In this document: positions 18,097 through 26,893 of the stretch, one piece after another
Layout of the letters: every line of letters begins with the position of its first letter
Position numbering within the stretch: the stretch's first letter is position 1
Source of the DNA: Enteractinococcus fodinae
GTDB lineage: Bacteria; Actinomycetota; Actinomycetes; Actinomycetales; Micrococcaceae
Direction of reading: 5' to 3'
Length of the DNA: 64,000 nucleotides
Assembly: GCF_031458395.1 (NCBI RefSeq)
Contig: NZ_JAVDYJ010000001.1
Coordinates: 930,001 to 994,000 of the forward strand
Translations under genes and position numbers: made by a program
The notes under the pieces: generated by a model
What the model saw: only the letters and a program-made list of their open reading frames with translations
Told to the model about the DNA's origin: nothing
Databases searched by the model: none

Positions 18097-19649
18097 CTTT
18101 CGTTCTGCCACAGACGGTGCATCCACGCTTCGATATCCTCCACGGTGCGTGGCAGGTGAGCTGAGAGAGACTCAGCCCCGTCAGCGGTGACCAGGATGTC
18201 ATCTTCGATGCGCACCCCAATACCCCGATATTCTTCGGGCACCGCGAGATCTTCTTGTTTGAAATACAGGCCAGGTTCAATGGTGAAGACCATGCCCTCG
18301 CGCAGCGGGGCATCAAGATACATTTCTCGGCGAGCCTGAGCGCAGTCATGGACATCTAGGCCTAAGTGGTGCGAGGTGCCATGGGGCATCCACCGGCGAT
18401 GGTGCTGTCCCTCGGGGGAGAGGGCTTCGTCTATGGAGACCGGGAGAATTCCCCACGCGTCCAAGTGCTGAGCCAAAACTTCCATCGCCGTGTTGTGAAT
18501 GTCGCGGAACAGCACGCCGGGTTTGGCTGCAGCCAAGGCAGCATCTGCTGCTGCCAGGACAGCGTTATAGATTTTGGCTTGCACCGGGTTAAATTTCCCG
18601 TTGACCGGCAGGGTTCGGGTGATATCTGCGGTGTAGAGGGAATCTGCCTCGACTCCGGCATCCACGAGCAACAGCTCTCCGTCGTTGACGGGTCCCGTAT
18701 TGCGTATCCAATGCAACACCGTGGCATTATTGCCGGCGGCAGCAATCGTATCGTAGCCCAGGTCGTTGCCCTCGAGGCGTGCCCGGGCGAAGAAAGCACC
18801 TTCGATGACGCGTTCACCGCGAGTGTGCTGCGTTGCCTGGGGGATCGCACGCACGATGTCTTCAAATCCGCGAATCGTCGACTCCACCGAGTTTCGCAGT
18901 TCGGCGATTTCGTAGTCATCTTTAATTAAGCGCCGCTCGGACAGGAACTCGGCAAGCTCAGCATCGAGAGCATCAGAATGTTCTAAATCGACCCCCGTGT
19001 TGATTCGAGAGGTATCGACGAGTGCGTCCATGTTGGGGTCCGTTTCGCGCACTAATCGGATGCGAGTGCCGCCGACCTCGACCACGCCGGCGTCGACCGT
19101 GACCGCGTACTCTAATTCGGAGAGGTCCTTGGTCGTGATCTGCGTGCGCTGCTGGAGCTCTTTGAGGGTTGGGAGCGGCCCGACCCAGAATTCACCGGTT
19201 TTAGTGTTGGAATAGAACTCTTCAGAATCTCGGCCAGCTAAGGGACGGAAGAACAGGGTGGCTTCGTGATGACTGCCGTGGTCGCCGGTGCCTTCCGCGA
19301 CCGGCTGCATAACTAATACCGCTTCCGGTTCGTGGTCTACGCCTAGACCGGTCAGGTGCGCAAACGCCGAATGGGGACGGAATCGATAATCGGTATCGTT
19401 GGAGCGTACCTTCGGGGCGCCCGCTGGGATCACGAGTCGATCGGTTGGGAACCTACGCGACAGGGCGACTCGGCGCTGCGCAGCGTAGGAAGCCGCTGCA
19501 TCAGGCTGGAACTCCGTATCTTGGGTTTGGGCCCAGTTCGAAGCCATAAACGCTTTGAACGCATCCGAAGAGGGGCGATGCGAGCGGTTTTCGACACGTT
19601 CTTCGAGAGGCTGATCTTGGGTCGGTGCGTGATCTGATGGTTGAGTCAT
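18093..19649 (-). CDS. pepP: Xaa-Pro aminopeptidase (aminopeptidase P)
   Basis: A 518-residue M24 metallopeptidase removing N-terminal residues before proline. An AMP_N domain (about 55-200, with SHFAHLTG-like SAFAHLTGLG) precedes the pita-bread catalytic domain. Dinuclear-metal ligands are visible in LLVDAGVEADSLYTADITRT, HGTSHHLGLDVHD, EPGLYF and VRIEDDILVT. Length is normal with an N-terminal polar extension of about 30 residues. Acts in the cytoplasm. Convergent 4-bp overlap with the stress-protein gene. Confidence 0.9.
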   Translation of the reverse strand: MTQPSDHAPTQDQPLEERVENRSHRPSSDAFKAFMASNWAQTQDTEFQPDAAASYAAQRRVALSRRFPTDRLVIPAGAPKVRSNDTDYRFRPHSAFAHLTGLGVDHEPEAVLVMQPVAEGTGDHGSHHEATLFFRPLAGRDSEEFYSNTKTGEFWVGPLPTLKELQQRTQITTKDLSELEYAVTVDAGVVEVGGTRIRLVRETDPNMDALVDTSRINTGVDLEHSDALDAELAEFLSERRLIKDDYEIAELRNSVESTIRGFEDIVRAIPQATQHTRGERVIEGAFFARARLEGNDLGYDTIAAAGNNATVLHWIRNTGPVNDGELLLVDAGVEADSLYTADITRTLPVNGKFNPVQAKIYNAVLAAADAALAAAKPGVLFRDIHNTAMEVLAQHLDAWGILPVSIDEALSPEGQHHRRWMPHGTSHHLGLDVHDCAQARREMYLDAPLREGMVFTIEPGLYFKQEDLAVPEEYRGIGVRIEDDILVTADGAESLSAHLPRTVEDIEAWMHRLWQNES

Positions 19650-19790
19650 ACCTGTAATCTTCCCACGATTGGCAAAACTGTCTATGACCTGTAACGAAAT
19701 TCGCGGCCAGCTATGGCCAGATGACAGAGGTTTGTCACGGCGCGAGGGGAACCTGCCCCAAACCTGGCGCGGCTAGTAGAATGACCGTCT

Positions 19791-20648
19791 ATGGCCTTCG
19801 ACATGCACACTCATTCGGACCTCTCGGATGGTACAACCTCGCCCACGGAAGTAGTTGCCGCAGCGGCGCGCGCCGGTCTGGACGGTGTCGCGCTGACCGA
19901 CCACGACACGACCGCCGGCTGGGACGTGGCAGAAGAAGCCGCAGCTCAACACCAAATAGCACTCGTTCGCGGCATGGAGCTGTCCACGGTCACGCACGAC
20001 GGGATCGCCGTGCATGTGCTGTCGTATTTACATGACCCCACCAATATTGACCTGCTGGCCGAAATTGCCAGGTCGCGGAATGCACGCTATACGCGGGCCA
20101 AACGCATGACAGAATTACTTTCAGCGGATTTTCCCATCACCTGGGATCTGGTGAAAAAACAAACAACCGTGGAATCCACGATCGGGCGGCCCCATATCGC
20201 CGATGCGCTGGTCCAGGTCGGCGCCGTGCAAAACCGTTCTGCTGCTTTCGACTCGATCCTGCGCGGTGGGTCAAAGTACTATGTGCCGCACTATGCTCCT
20301 GATCCGGTGCTGGGCGTCGAGTTGATCCGGGCAGCCGGTGGGGTGCCCATCTTTGCCCACCCAAAGGCCAAAGTCCGGGGCCGGACCGTTAGCGATCAAT
20401 TGTTTTATGACATGCTGGATGCTGGGCTTGCGGGGGTAGAGGTCTACCATCGCGATAATTCTGGCAGTGGAAAAGCTTGGCTTTTGGACTTCGCAAAACA
20501 ACACGACCTGCTGGTGACCGGCTCATCGGATTACCACGGTGACGGAAAGCCGAATCGATTGGGCGAGCACGTCACCTCACGTGAGACCGTTGAAGCGATC
20601 GAAGCCGAAGCCACTTCGGGCTACACCGTGTTGTGGAATGGGCGTTAG
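19791..20648 (+). CDS. PHP-domain phosphoesterase (TrpH/YciV-like)
   Basis: A 285-residue metal-dependent phosphoesterase of the PHP family. Metal ligands are visible at DMHTHSDLSDG (His6, His8), LTDHDT, GMELST, AHP and SSDYHGDG. Relatives are 3'-5' nucleotidases/exonucleases (RNase AM, 5'-end rRNA trimming) or 3',5'-bisphosphate nucleotidases. No polymerase domain is attached. TAGAAT ends 8 nt before the ATG and no ribosome-binding site is seen, so the transcript may be leaderless. Its stop overlaps the methyltransferase stop by 4 bp. Confidence 0.85.
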   Translation: MAFDMHTHSDLSDGTTSPTEVVAAAARAGLDGVALTDHDTTAGWDVAEEAAAQHQIALVRGMELSTVTHDGIAVHVLSYLHDPTNIDLLAEIARSRNARYTRAKRMTELLSADFPITWDLVKKQTTVESTIGRPHIADALVQVGAVQNRSAAFDSILRGGSKYYVPHYAPDPVLGVELIRAAGGVPIFAHPKAKVRGRTVSDQLFYDMLDAGLAGVEVYHRDNSGSGKAWLLDFAKQHDLLVTGSSDYHGDGKPNRLGEHVTSRETVEAIEAEATSGYTVLWNGR

Positions 20649-21511
20649 TCCCTGACGAGTTCCGAGGAGACGACTTCGGCTTTCGGAAGCCGTTGGGCCA
20701 TGACCTCAATAGCCTGCGGATTTTGATCCACGAGCACGTAGCGTCGGTTCAGCTGTTCAGCTGCGGCTCCAAGGGTGCCTGAACCGGCAAAGAAGTCTAG
20801 CACCCAGTCACCTGGGCGTGACGAGGCGGCCACCATTCTGCGGACTAAGCCGACGGGTTTCTGGGTGGGGTAGCCGGTCTTTTCTTTGCCTGTGGGGGAG
20901 ACGATGGTGTGCCACCATACGTCGGTGGGCATTTTGCCGCGCTCGCGTTTTTCTGGCGTCACCAACCCCGGTGCCATGTAGGGCTCTCGGTCGACTTCGG
21001 TCGAGTCAAACCAATACTTTTTAGGATCTTTGACATACACCAAAATGGTGTCGTGTTTTGCTGGCCACCGGCTCCGGGATTTCCCACCGTAGTCGTAAGC
21101 CCAGATGATTTCGTTGAGAAAGTGATCACGCCCGAAGATCATGTCCAGCATGACTTTGGCATAGTGCACTTCTCGGTAATCGAGGTGCAAATATAACGTG
21201 CCATCTTCGGCCAGGATCCGCCAGGCTTGCTCCAGACGGGGTTCCAGGAAATCCCAGTAGTTGGTGAAGGCATCATCGTAGGAGGCTAAGGCACCGCGCA
21301 ACGTTTCGTAGGAGTGACCGCCAAACCCCACCCGGTCGCCCTGCCCGTCAGCTACCCGCACCGTGGTGGTAGCAGCTCTGGACTGGGTTCGACCGGTATT
21401 GAAAGGGGGATCGATGTAAATCATCGTGACGGACTCATCCGGCACCGAAGCCAGAAAGTCCATGTTGTCGGCGTGGATGACCTTATTCGCACCAGCAAAA
21501 AACGCGCTCAT
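20645..21511 (-). CDS. Beta-class DNA methyltransferase (orphan)
   Basis: A 288-residue amino-methyltransferase acting on DNA adenine or cytosine N4. The catalytic motif IV DPPFNTG (residues 34-40) comes before the SAM-binding motif FAGSGT (about 241-246), the beta-class order. No restriction enzyme or specificity subunit is near, so it is likely a solitary, epigenetic-type methyltransferase. It starts 7 bp downstream of the helicase gene's stop on the same strand, suggesting co-transcription. Confidence 0.85.
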   Translation of the reverse strand: MSAFFAGANKVIHADNMDFLASVPDESVTMIYIDPPFNTGRTQSRAATTTVRVADGQGDRVGFGGHSYETLRGALASYDDAFTNYWDFLEPRLEQAWRILAEDGTLYLHLDYREVHYAKVMLDMIFGRDHFLNEIIWAYDYGGKSRSRWPAKHDTILVYVKDPKKYWFDSTEVDREPYMAPGLVTPEKRERGKMPTDVWWHTIVSPTGKEKTGYPTQKPVGLVRRMVAASSRPGDWVLDFFAGSGTLGAAAEQLNRRYVLVDQNPQAIEVMAQRLPKAEVVSSELVRD

Positions 21512-21518
21512 AGGTCAG

Positions 21519-23045
21519 TTAGTTGTCACCGCGAGCATCACGTTGCACGACTTCACCGTTGCGGCGCCGTGTGCGACTGCGGGAACGTCGTGATTTCTGG
21601 CTGCGCTCTTGGTTCTCGCTGCGCTGCGTATCGGAGGCGCCACCACTGCGTTGCCGTTGGCGTCCACGGCCTTGGCCGCCTTTGCCGCCGCCACTACTCT
21701 TGCCGCCACGACCACCGCGACCGCCACCTTGGCCGCTGCGGCCGCGCTGTTGCTTATCGGGTCCACCCAGTTCTTCTTGGGTCTCAGCATCCAGCCCGGC
21801 GCGGGTGCGCTGTGCTTTCGGCAGTTTGCCTTTCACACCTTCTGGGATGTTGAGGTCTTCGTAGAGATGCGGGGAGGCCGAGTACGTTTCGACGGGTTCG
21901 ACCTGTTCAATTTCTAAGGCCTGGGCAATGAGGCGCCAGCGGGGCACATCCTCCCAGTCCACCAGCGTCACCGCAATGCCTTTATGGCCGGCACGACCGG
22001 TACGGCCGATCCGGTGCAGGTAGGTCTTTTCGTCTTCGGGCGCCTGGAAGTTATACACGTGGGTGACTTCTTCGACGTCGATCCCACGGGCGGCCACATC
22101 GGTGGCGACCAGGACGTCAATCTTGCCGTTACGGAAAGCACGCAGTGCCTGTTCACGGGCACCCTGGCCCAGGTCACCGTGCAGGGCTCCGGCCGCAAAG
22201 CCGCGGCGTTCTAGTTCTTCAGCGACCCGTGCTGCACTGCGTTTGGTGCGAGTGAAGATAATGGTTAGCCCACGATCACGTGCCTGCAGCGAGCGCGCTA
22301 ACAGCTCGTCTTTATCCATGTGGTGGGCGCGGTAGACCAACTGCCGGATATCCCCTTTGACGAGGGATTCATCTGCTGGATCGGAGGCCGAGATGTGGGT
22401 GGGCTGGACCATGTAGCGGCGTGCCATGGTGATCACGGCGCCGGGCATGGTCGCCGAGAACAGCATGGTCTGGCGTTTCTCAGGAATCTGCTGCAGCAGG
22501 GTTTCAACATCAGGGAGGAAACCGAGATCTAGCATCTCGTCAGCCTCATCCAGGACCACCGACCGGACCTGGGAAAGATCCAGGTGGTTTTGTTTCATGA
22601 GGTCAATCAGACGACCCGGGGTGCCAACAATGACGTCGACGCCTCGTTGGAGGTCGCTGATCTGCGGCTCATAAGCTCGCCCACCGTAGATCGAACCGAT
22701 CCGCACGGAAAGTTTTTTGGCCGCACCTTCGAGGTCCTTGGAGACCTGAACTGCCAGCTCACGGGTGGGGGCCACGATCAGTGCCTGCGGTGCGCCGGGG
22801 ATTTCGAGGTCGTTGTAGCCTTCGTCTTTGGGTCCCAGTACGTTATTGAGTACTGGTAGCCCAAAGCCGAGGGTCTTTCCGGTACCGGTCTTGGCTTGTC
22901 CGATGATGTCTTGGCCATCAAGTGCGATGGGCAGCGTCATGGATTGAATGGGAAACGGTTTGTCGATGCCTTGCTCTGCAAGTGCTTCAACGATTTCAGT
23001 GCGTAAGCCGAAATCAGCAAACGTTTCTTCAGCGGTATTTGTCAC
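21519..23045 (-). CDS. DEAD-box RNA helicase with RGG-rich tail
   Basis: A 508-residue ATP-dependent RNA helicase of the CsdA/DeaD/RhlE group. Q motif FPIQSMTLPIAL, Walker A AKTGTGKT (51-58), PTRELA, GTPGR, DEAD in LDEADEM, SAT in FSATMP, and the C-terminal HRIGRTGRAG. From about residue 430 the tail is rich in Arg-Gly and Arg-Ser, typical of RNA-binding low-complexity regions. Likely role: unwinding structured RNA in ribosome assembly or the cold. GTG start with AAAGGA upstream. A short hairpin lies in the 5' leader. Confidence 0.92.
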   Translation of the reverse strand: MTNTAEETFADFGLRTEIVEALAEQGIDKPFPIQSMTLPIALDGQDIIGQAKTGTGKTLGFGLPVLNNVLGPKDEGYNDLEIPGAPQALIVAPTRELAVQVSKDLEGAAKKLSVRIGSIYGGRAYEPQISDLQRGVDVIVGTPGRLIDLMKQNHLDLSQVRSVVLDEADEMLDLGFLPDVETLLQQIPEKRQTMLFSATMPGAVITMARRYMVQPTHISASDPADESLVKGDIRQLVYRAHHMDKDELLARSLQARDRGLTIIFTRTKRSAARVAEELERRGFAAGALHGDLGQGAREQALRAFRNGKIDVLVATDVAARGIDVEEVTHVYNFQAPEDEKTYLHRIGRTGRAGHKGIAVTLVDWEDVPRWRLIAQALEIEQVEPVETYSASPHLYEDLNIPEGVKGKLPKAQRTRAGLDAETQEELGGPDKQQRGRSGQGGGRGGRGGKSSGGGKGGQGRGRQRQRSGGASDTQRSENQERSQKSRRSRSRTRRRNGEVVQRDARGDN

Positions 23046-23074
23046 GATTGATATAGTCCTTTAGCTCAAATATT

Positions 23075-23088
23075 GCACGCTTGCGTGC
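23075..23088 (-). promoter_or_regulatory. Hairpin in the RNA helicase 5' leader
   Basis: A perfect 6-bp inverted repeat (GCACGC / GCGTGC) with a 2-nt spacer lies 30-43 nt upstream of the helicase start codon. It could fold in the mRNA or bind a protein as a DNA palindrome. The rest of the 177-bp gap up to DUF3107 holds no other gene I can support. Confidence 0.35.
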
Positions 23089-23222
23089 TGGCGGAGCCGA
23101 TCGTGGATAAGTCAAAAGTAACAGATACGCATACACGTACGACCGGTCATCCGGGGTGTAAAAAAGTAGATCCAAACATGTGGATCGGTACCTCAGTCTA
23201 CCTGGTAGTGGGTAGTGGGCGG

Positions 23223-23447
23223 TTAGCCGGCGATGAAACCGACTCGGCGCGAGGTGGTGTCGGTGATTTCGACGTAGCCTAAGACACCGGCTGGCACGAC
23301 GATGGTGCCGTCTTTGTTATCGGCGATTTCAAGGGGCGTGTTATCTTGGACGGCTGCGCGAACGCGTTCCAGCACTTCGTCTTTGGACAGATCTGTTTCA
23401 AACACGATCTCGCGGCTGACATTTTGGATGCCGATGTGAATTTCCAC
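23223..23447 (-). CDS. DUF3107 small conserved protein
   Basis: A 74-residue actinobacterial protein of unknown function. MEIHIGIQNVSREIVFET and the C-terminal SRRVGFIAG are family hallmarks. It is usually found next to a TetR regulator and a DEAD-box helicase, as here. A GGAGGA-type ribosome-binding site (revcomp of tcctcc at 23458-23463) precedes the ATG. Confidence 0.9.
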   Translation of the reverse strand: MEIHIGIQNVSREIVFETDLSKDEVLERVRAAVQDNTPLEIADNKDGTIVVPAGVLGYVEITDTTSRRVGFIAG

Positions 23448-23542
23448 GGTTTGGGTCCTCCTAGGAAAGTTGATGGTGGAGAGTTTTATTCCACCTTTCA
23501 GCTTAGATCAGATTTGTCACCGGGGGTTGAGCCGGGTCATCA

Positions 23543-24202
23543 CTACGCTGAAGGATTATTGGACAAATCGAACCCGATGGCTCCGTAAGCAACGAAACGC
23601 ACGGTGTGCTCGACCGCTTTCTCTAACGGAATGGGTTCGGCGCCTCCTCTACCAGGCACATGTTCTTCGGCCCAGCGGGTGGCCAGAAACATCACCACCG
23701 AGGCGATGCCACGAGTAATGAACTTCGAGCTGGCCGGATCCAGAATCGAATTATCCAAGATGTACGGTGATACGGCCTCAACCATCTGACTGACAAACCG
23801 TTCTTTGCGAGCCTCAAGTTCTTCGGGCTCATCCATTGAGGAGTCAAGGATCAGGCGGTACAGTCCACGCGGCTCGGCGACAAAGTCAAAGACCCCGCAC
23901 ACCGCTTGATATGCGGTTTCTTCGTCTGCGGTGTTAGAGGCTGGATCGACGGCTTCCATCCGTTCAATCACCCGGTCACGGAGGGTGTCGAACTGAAAGT
24001 CGATCAGCGTGAAAAACAGGTCACGCTTATTTTTAAAATGCTGATACAGCACAGGTTTCGATACGGCAGCACGCTGGGCGATTTCGTCCATGGTGGTCTG
24101 TGCATAGCCGTGGTCTGCAAAGACATCCATGGCGACGTCGATCAGTTGTGCGCGGCGTTGATCGCGTGGCAGGCGGGCGGGTGACGTGGTGGTCTTCGAC
24201 AT
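23543..24202 (-). CDS. TetR/AcrR-family transcriptional regulator
   Basis: A 219-residue repressor. The helix-turn-helix lies at about residues 14-60: RRAQLIDVAMDVFADHGYAQTTMDEIAQRAAVSKPVLYQHFKNKRDL-type arrangement, the canonical TetR N-terminal domain. The rest is an all-helical ligand and dimer domain. The open frame extends upstream to 24328 and would overlap hemA; the ATG at 24202, giving MSKTTTSPARLPRDQ, is chosen. Position beside DUF3107 is conserved in actinobacteria; target genes are unknown. Confidence 0.88.
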   Translation of the reverse strand: MSKTTTSPARLPRDQRRAQLIDVAMDVFADHGYAQTTMDEIAQRAAVSKPVLYQHFKNKRDLFFTLIDFQFDTLRDRVIERMEAVDPASNTADEETAYQAVCGVFDFVAEPRGLYRLILDSSMDEPEELEARKERFVSQMVEAVSPYILDNSILDPASSKFITRGIASVVMFLATRWAEEHVPGRGGAEPIPLEKAVEHTVRFVAYGAIGFDLSNNPSA

Positions 24203-24266
24203 GGTTCGGTTTTCCGTTTCGGATGAGTCGTACACAGAGGTCACCTCGGCGACAGCTACGAACAGA

Positions 24267-25628
24267 TTAAGCGGTGCGTTGTTGTGCTGGAACCTCGTCA
24301 AGCGCTGGAGATTCGGGGTGCTGAACACCGTTGTTGTTACGCCGCTGCTTCATGGTTTCAGCGACATCGAGGCCAAAGACCGTTTCAAGCGCGGCTTCGT
24401 ACTCATCAAGTGTGCCATTGGCGGCGGCTTGACGTGCTCGAATGGTTGGCTCGTGGAGCATCTGACGGACCATGCGACGCATCGCCAGTTGCACTTCTTC
24501 AGCTGCAGCAGTGCAACCGTGTCGATCCCGAACGCGGGCCATTTCTTCTTCTAGGACGGCCATGGTGTGGCCGCGCAGCGTAACGATGGCGTCAGATGCG
24601 GTCCGTTCGCGCTTTTCGTGGAGGTAGTCATCGACTGCGCGGTCAACCAGCTGTTGCGCCTGGGTTATCGAGGCTTGCTGTTCTGACGGGGCCGCCATCT
24701 TGACTGACTCCAGCGTAATCAAATCCACAGCCGGCAGGTCGCCGATCGCCGGATCGAAATCGTGGGTGAGGGCTAGATCCAAGACGGTCAGGCGGTGTGA
24801 TGCGCCCTCACGTAACCGCTGAAGTTGTTGAGCACTCACGGTGCGTTCCCCACCGGAAACCCCGATGAGCACATCTGCTTCAGCAAATGCGCCTTCGACT
24901 TCCGCGCCGCCAAGTGCCATGGCCCAATCGCCACGATCGGCCACGAATTGTTGTGCACGTCCCGACGAAGAATGCACCGCGACATTCTTGGCTCCGCGAG
25001 CCTCAAGTTGAGCCAGCGTGGTGCCCGCATAAGCGCCGGTGCCGACTAGCAGGATATTTGCGTCTTCCCAGAACCGTCGTGCACCCACGACCGAGGTGCC
25101 GGCGCGCAGTTCGGTGGCTAAGTCCAAGGCGACCGACACGATCGATCGACCAGTGGAACCAAGAGCTGTCTGTGCGCCAATATCCTTGGCTGTCCGGCTA
25201 GCGGTTTCGAAAAGTTTTGTCAGTGAGCCCGTCGTGTGGCCGGCTTCACGAGCCTCGGCTAATGCGCGACGGACCTGGCCGGCGATTTCGCGTTCGCCAA
25301 CCACAGCGGACTTCAATCCGGATCCCACCTCAAAAAGATGGCGCACTGCCGCATCGTTGCGATACAGCCGGAACGCCGAGGAGACCTCGTCATAGGACAA
25401 CCCGGTGGAATCAGCGATGGTGTATAAAATCTCGTCGGCTGCTTGGTCTATGTCTTTCGAACCGGCATCGGCGTACACTTCGACCCGGTTACAGGTCGAG
25501 AGGGTCACCACACCGGAAATTGCATCAGGACAGACCGTCTCGGAGACCTCTGAAGCGCCGCTTGCTAACCGCGCCACCGTTTCGAGGTCCAACCAGGTAT
25601 GCGCTGCGACTAAAGAAAACATCACCAC
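24267..25628 (-). CDS. hemA: Glutamyl-tRNA reductase
   Basis: About 453 residues; NADPH-dependent reduction of glutamyl-tRNA to glutamate-1-semialdehyde, the first committed step of the C5 heme pathway. STCNRVEVY carries the catalytic cysteine (Cys46 from this start), GEREIAGQVRRAL is the conserved V-GE-x-x-I-x-x-Q helix, and ILLVGTGAYAG is the NADPH site. The start is uncertain: GTG 25628, GTG 25625 and ATG 25622 all lie shortly after GGGAGG. GTG 25628 gives the N-terminus MVMFSLVA that best resembles relatives. Divergent from hemE. Confidence 0.93.
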   Translation of the reverse strand: MVMFSLVAAHTWLDLETVARLASGASEVSETVCPDAISGVVTLSTCNRVEVYADAGSKDIDQAADEILYTIADSTGLSYDEVSSAFRLYRNDAAVRHLFEVGSGLKSAVVGEREIAGQVRRALAEAREAGHTTGSLTKLFETASRTAKDIGAQTALGSTGRSIVSVALDLATELRAGTSVVGARRFWEDANILLVGTGAYAGTTLAQLEARGAKNVAVHSSSGRAQQFVADRGDWAMALGGAEVEGAFAEADVLIGVSGGERTVSAQQLQRLREGASHRLTVLDLALTHDFDPAIGDLPAVDLITLESVKMAAPSEQQASITQAQQLVDRAVDDYLHEKRERTASDAIVTLRGHTMAVLEEEMARVRDRHGCTAAAEEVQLAMRRMVRQMLHEPTIRARQAAANGTLDEYEAALETVFGLDVAETMKQRRNNNGVQHPESPALDEVPAQQRTA

Positions 25629-25638
25629 AATGCCTCCC

Positions 25639-25666
25639 ATCGTACGAAATTTGGTTGTCGTAGCAA
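25639..25666 (-). promoter_or_regulatory. Possible hemA promoter
   Basis: On the minus strand TTGCTA (25661-25666) and TACGAT (25639-25644) are 16 bp apart, immediately upstream of the hemA start region. Predicted transcription start near 25632 would leave a very short leader that conflicts with use of the GGGAGG site, so either the promoter or the start choice may be wrong. Confidence 0.3.
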
Positions 25667-25759
25667 AATGGGCGCTGACGTTTCGCTGTTGGGGTGATCG
25701 GGGGCTTTGAGAGGACACGTGCAGGAATCGCCCAGTGCTTCCTGGAATAATGAACTGCC

Positions 25760-26893
25760 ATGACCCAAGCGTTTTCTCAGACCCCGGCGCTGCCGACCGA
25801 CCACCCACTCCTAACCGAAGACTCTGCGCGCTCGACCGCCAACTCGGCGCTGATTCAAGGTTATCGAGGCCAGCAGGGTCACCGTCGACCAGTCTGGTTT
25901 ATGCGCCAGGCCGGGCGTTCATTGCCCGAATATCGCAAGCTGCGCGAAGGTACGACGATGCTGGAATCCTGCTTGATTCCAGAAATGGCGTCCGAAATCA
26001 CATTGCAGCCGGTCCGTCGCCACGACGTTGATGCTGCGATTTTCTTCTCGGATATTGTCATCCCACTCAAACTCGCCGGTATTGGTGTCGAGATTCAACC
26101 CGGTGTCGGTCCGGTGCTAGACCACCCGATTCGCACCGCCGAAGACATTGATAAACTGCCCGAGCTCACCGATGACATGTTTGAGCCCATCACCGAAGCG
26201 GTCAGACTCACCGTGGCCGAGTTGGGTACACGCCCACTGATCGGTTTCGCTGGAGCACCGTATACGGTGGCCGCATATATGGTCGAAGGTCGCCCGTCAC
26301 GGGATCATTTAGGCCCCCGCACGATGATGCACAACGACCCAGCGGCTTGGGACCGTCTGATGGCTTGGACCGCTGAGGCCTCAGGTAGATTCCTGCGGGC
26401 CCAAGTCATGGCCGGCGCTTCGGCTGCGCAGTTGTTCGATTCCTGGGCCGGTTCATTGTCACGAACCAATTACGAGCAAAAAGTCATGCCGTACTCCGAG
26501 CAAGCCATCAAACAGGTCGCGGATCTCACCGGAGAGAACGGCGTCCCATTGGTGCACTTTGGGACCGGTACCGCCGAAATATTAGACCTCATGCGTGACG
26601 CGGGTGCTTCTGTTGTGGGTGTGGACTACCGACTGCGCCTTGATGAGGCCAACCGTCGGCTGGGCAATGCGCCCGGACCTGACGGGCGCACCACCGTCCC
26701 GCTGCAAGGCAATATTGACCCAGCGCTGCTCACTGCAGACTGGGAGGTCCTGGAAGCTCATGTGCGCGATGTCATCGCCCAGGGTGCCGAGGCCCCAGGC
26801 CACGTGCTGAACTTGGGTCACGGCGTCCCGCCCACAACGGATCCCACCGTATTGACCCGCGTGGTGGAACTGATCCACTCCATCGATTACTAA
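25760..26893 (+). CDS. hemE: Uroporphyrinogen III decarboxylase
   Basis: A 377-residue enzyme converting uroporphyrinogen III to coproporphyrinogen III. Family signatures are PVWFMRQAGRSLPEYR (signature 1), FSDIVIPL, GFAGAPYTVAAYM (signature 2) and the C-terminal LNLGHGVPPTTD. It has an N-terminal polar extension of about 30 residues. First gene of an eight-gene heme operon; the next gene begins at the base after its stop. AATAAT ends 8 nt before the ATG, compatible with a near-leaderless transcript. Confidence 0.96.
   Translation: MTQAFSQTPALPTDHPLLTEDSARSTANSALIQGYRGQQGHRRPVWFMRQAGRSLPEYRKLREGTTMLESCLIPEMASEITLQPVRRHDVDAAIFFSDIVIPLKLAGIGVEIQPGVGPVLDHPIRTAEDIDKLPELTDDMFEPITEAVRLTVAELGTRPLIGFAGAPYTVAAYMVEGRPSRDHLGPRTMMHNDPAAWDRLMAWTAEASGRFLRAQVMAGASAAQLFDSWAGSLSRTNYEQKVMPYSEQAIKQVADLTGENGVPLVHFGTGTAEILDLMRDAGASVVGVDYRLRLDEANRRLGNAPGPDGRTTVPLQGNIDPALLTADWEVLEAHVRDVIAQGAEAPGHVLNLGHGVPPTTDPTVLTRVVELIHSIDY

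Noticed and set aside
23475-23495. Hairpin after the TetR gene (GGTGGA / TCCACC)
   Set aside because: A 6-bp stem without a clear T-run on the transcribed strand; not convincing as a terminator.
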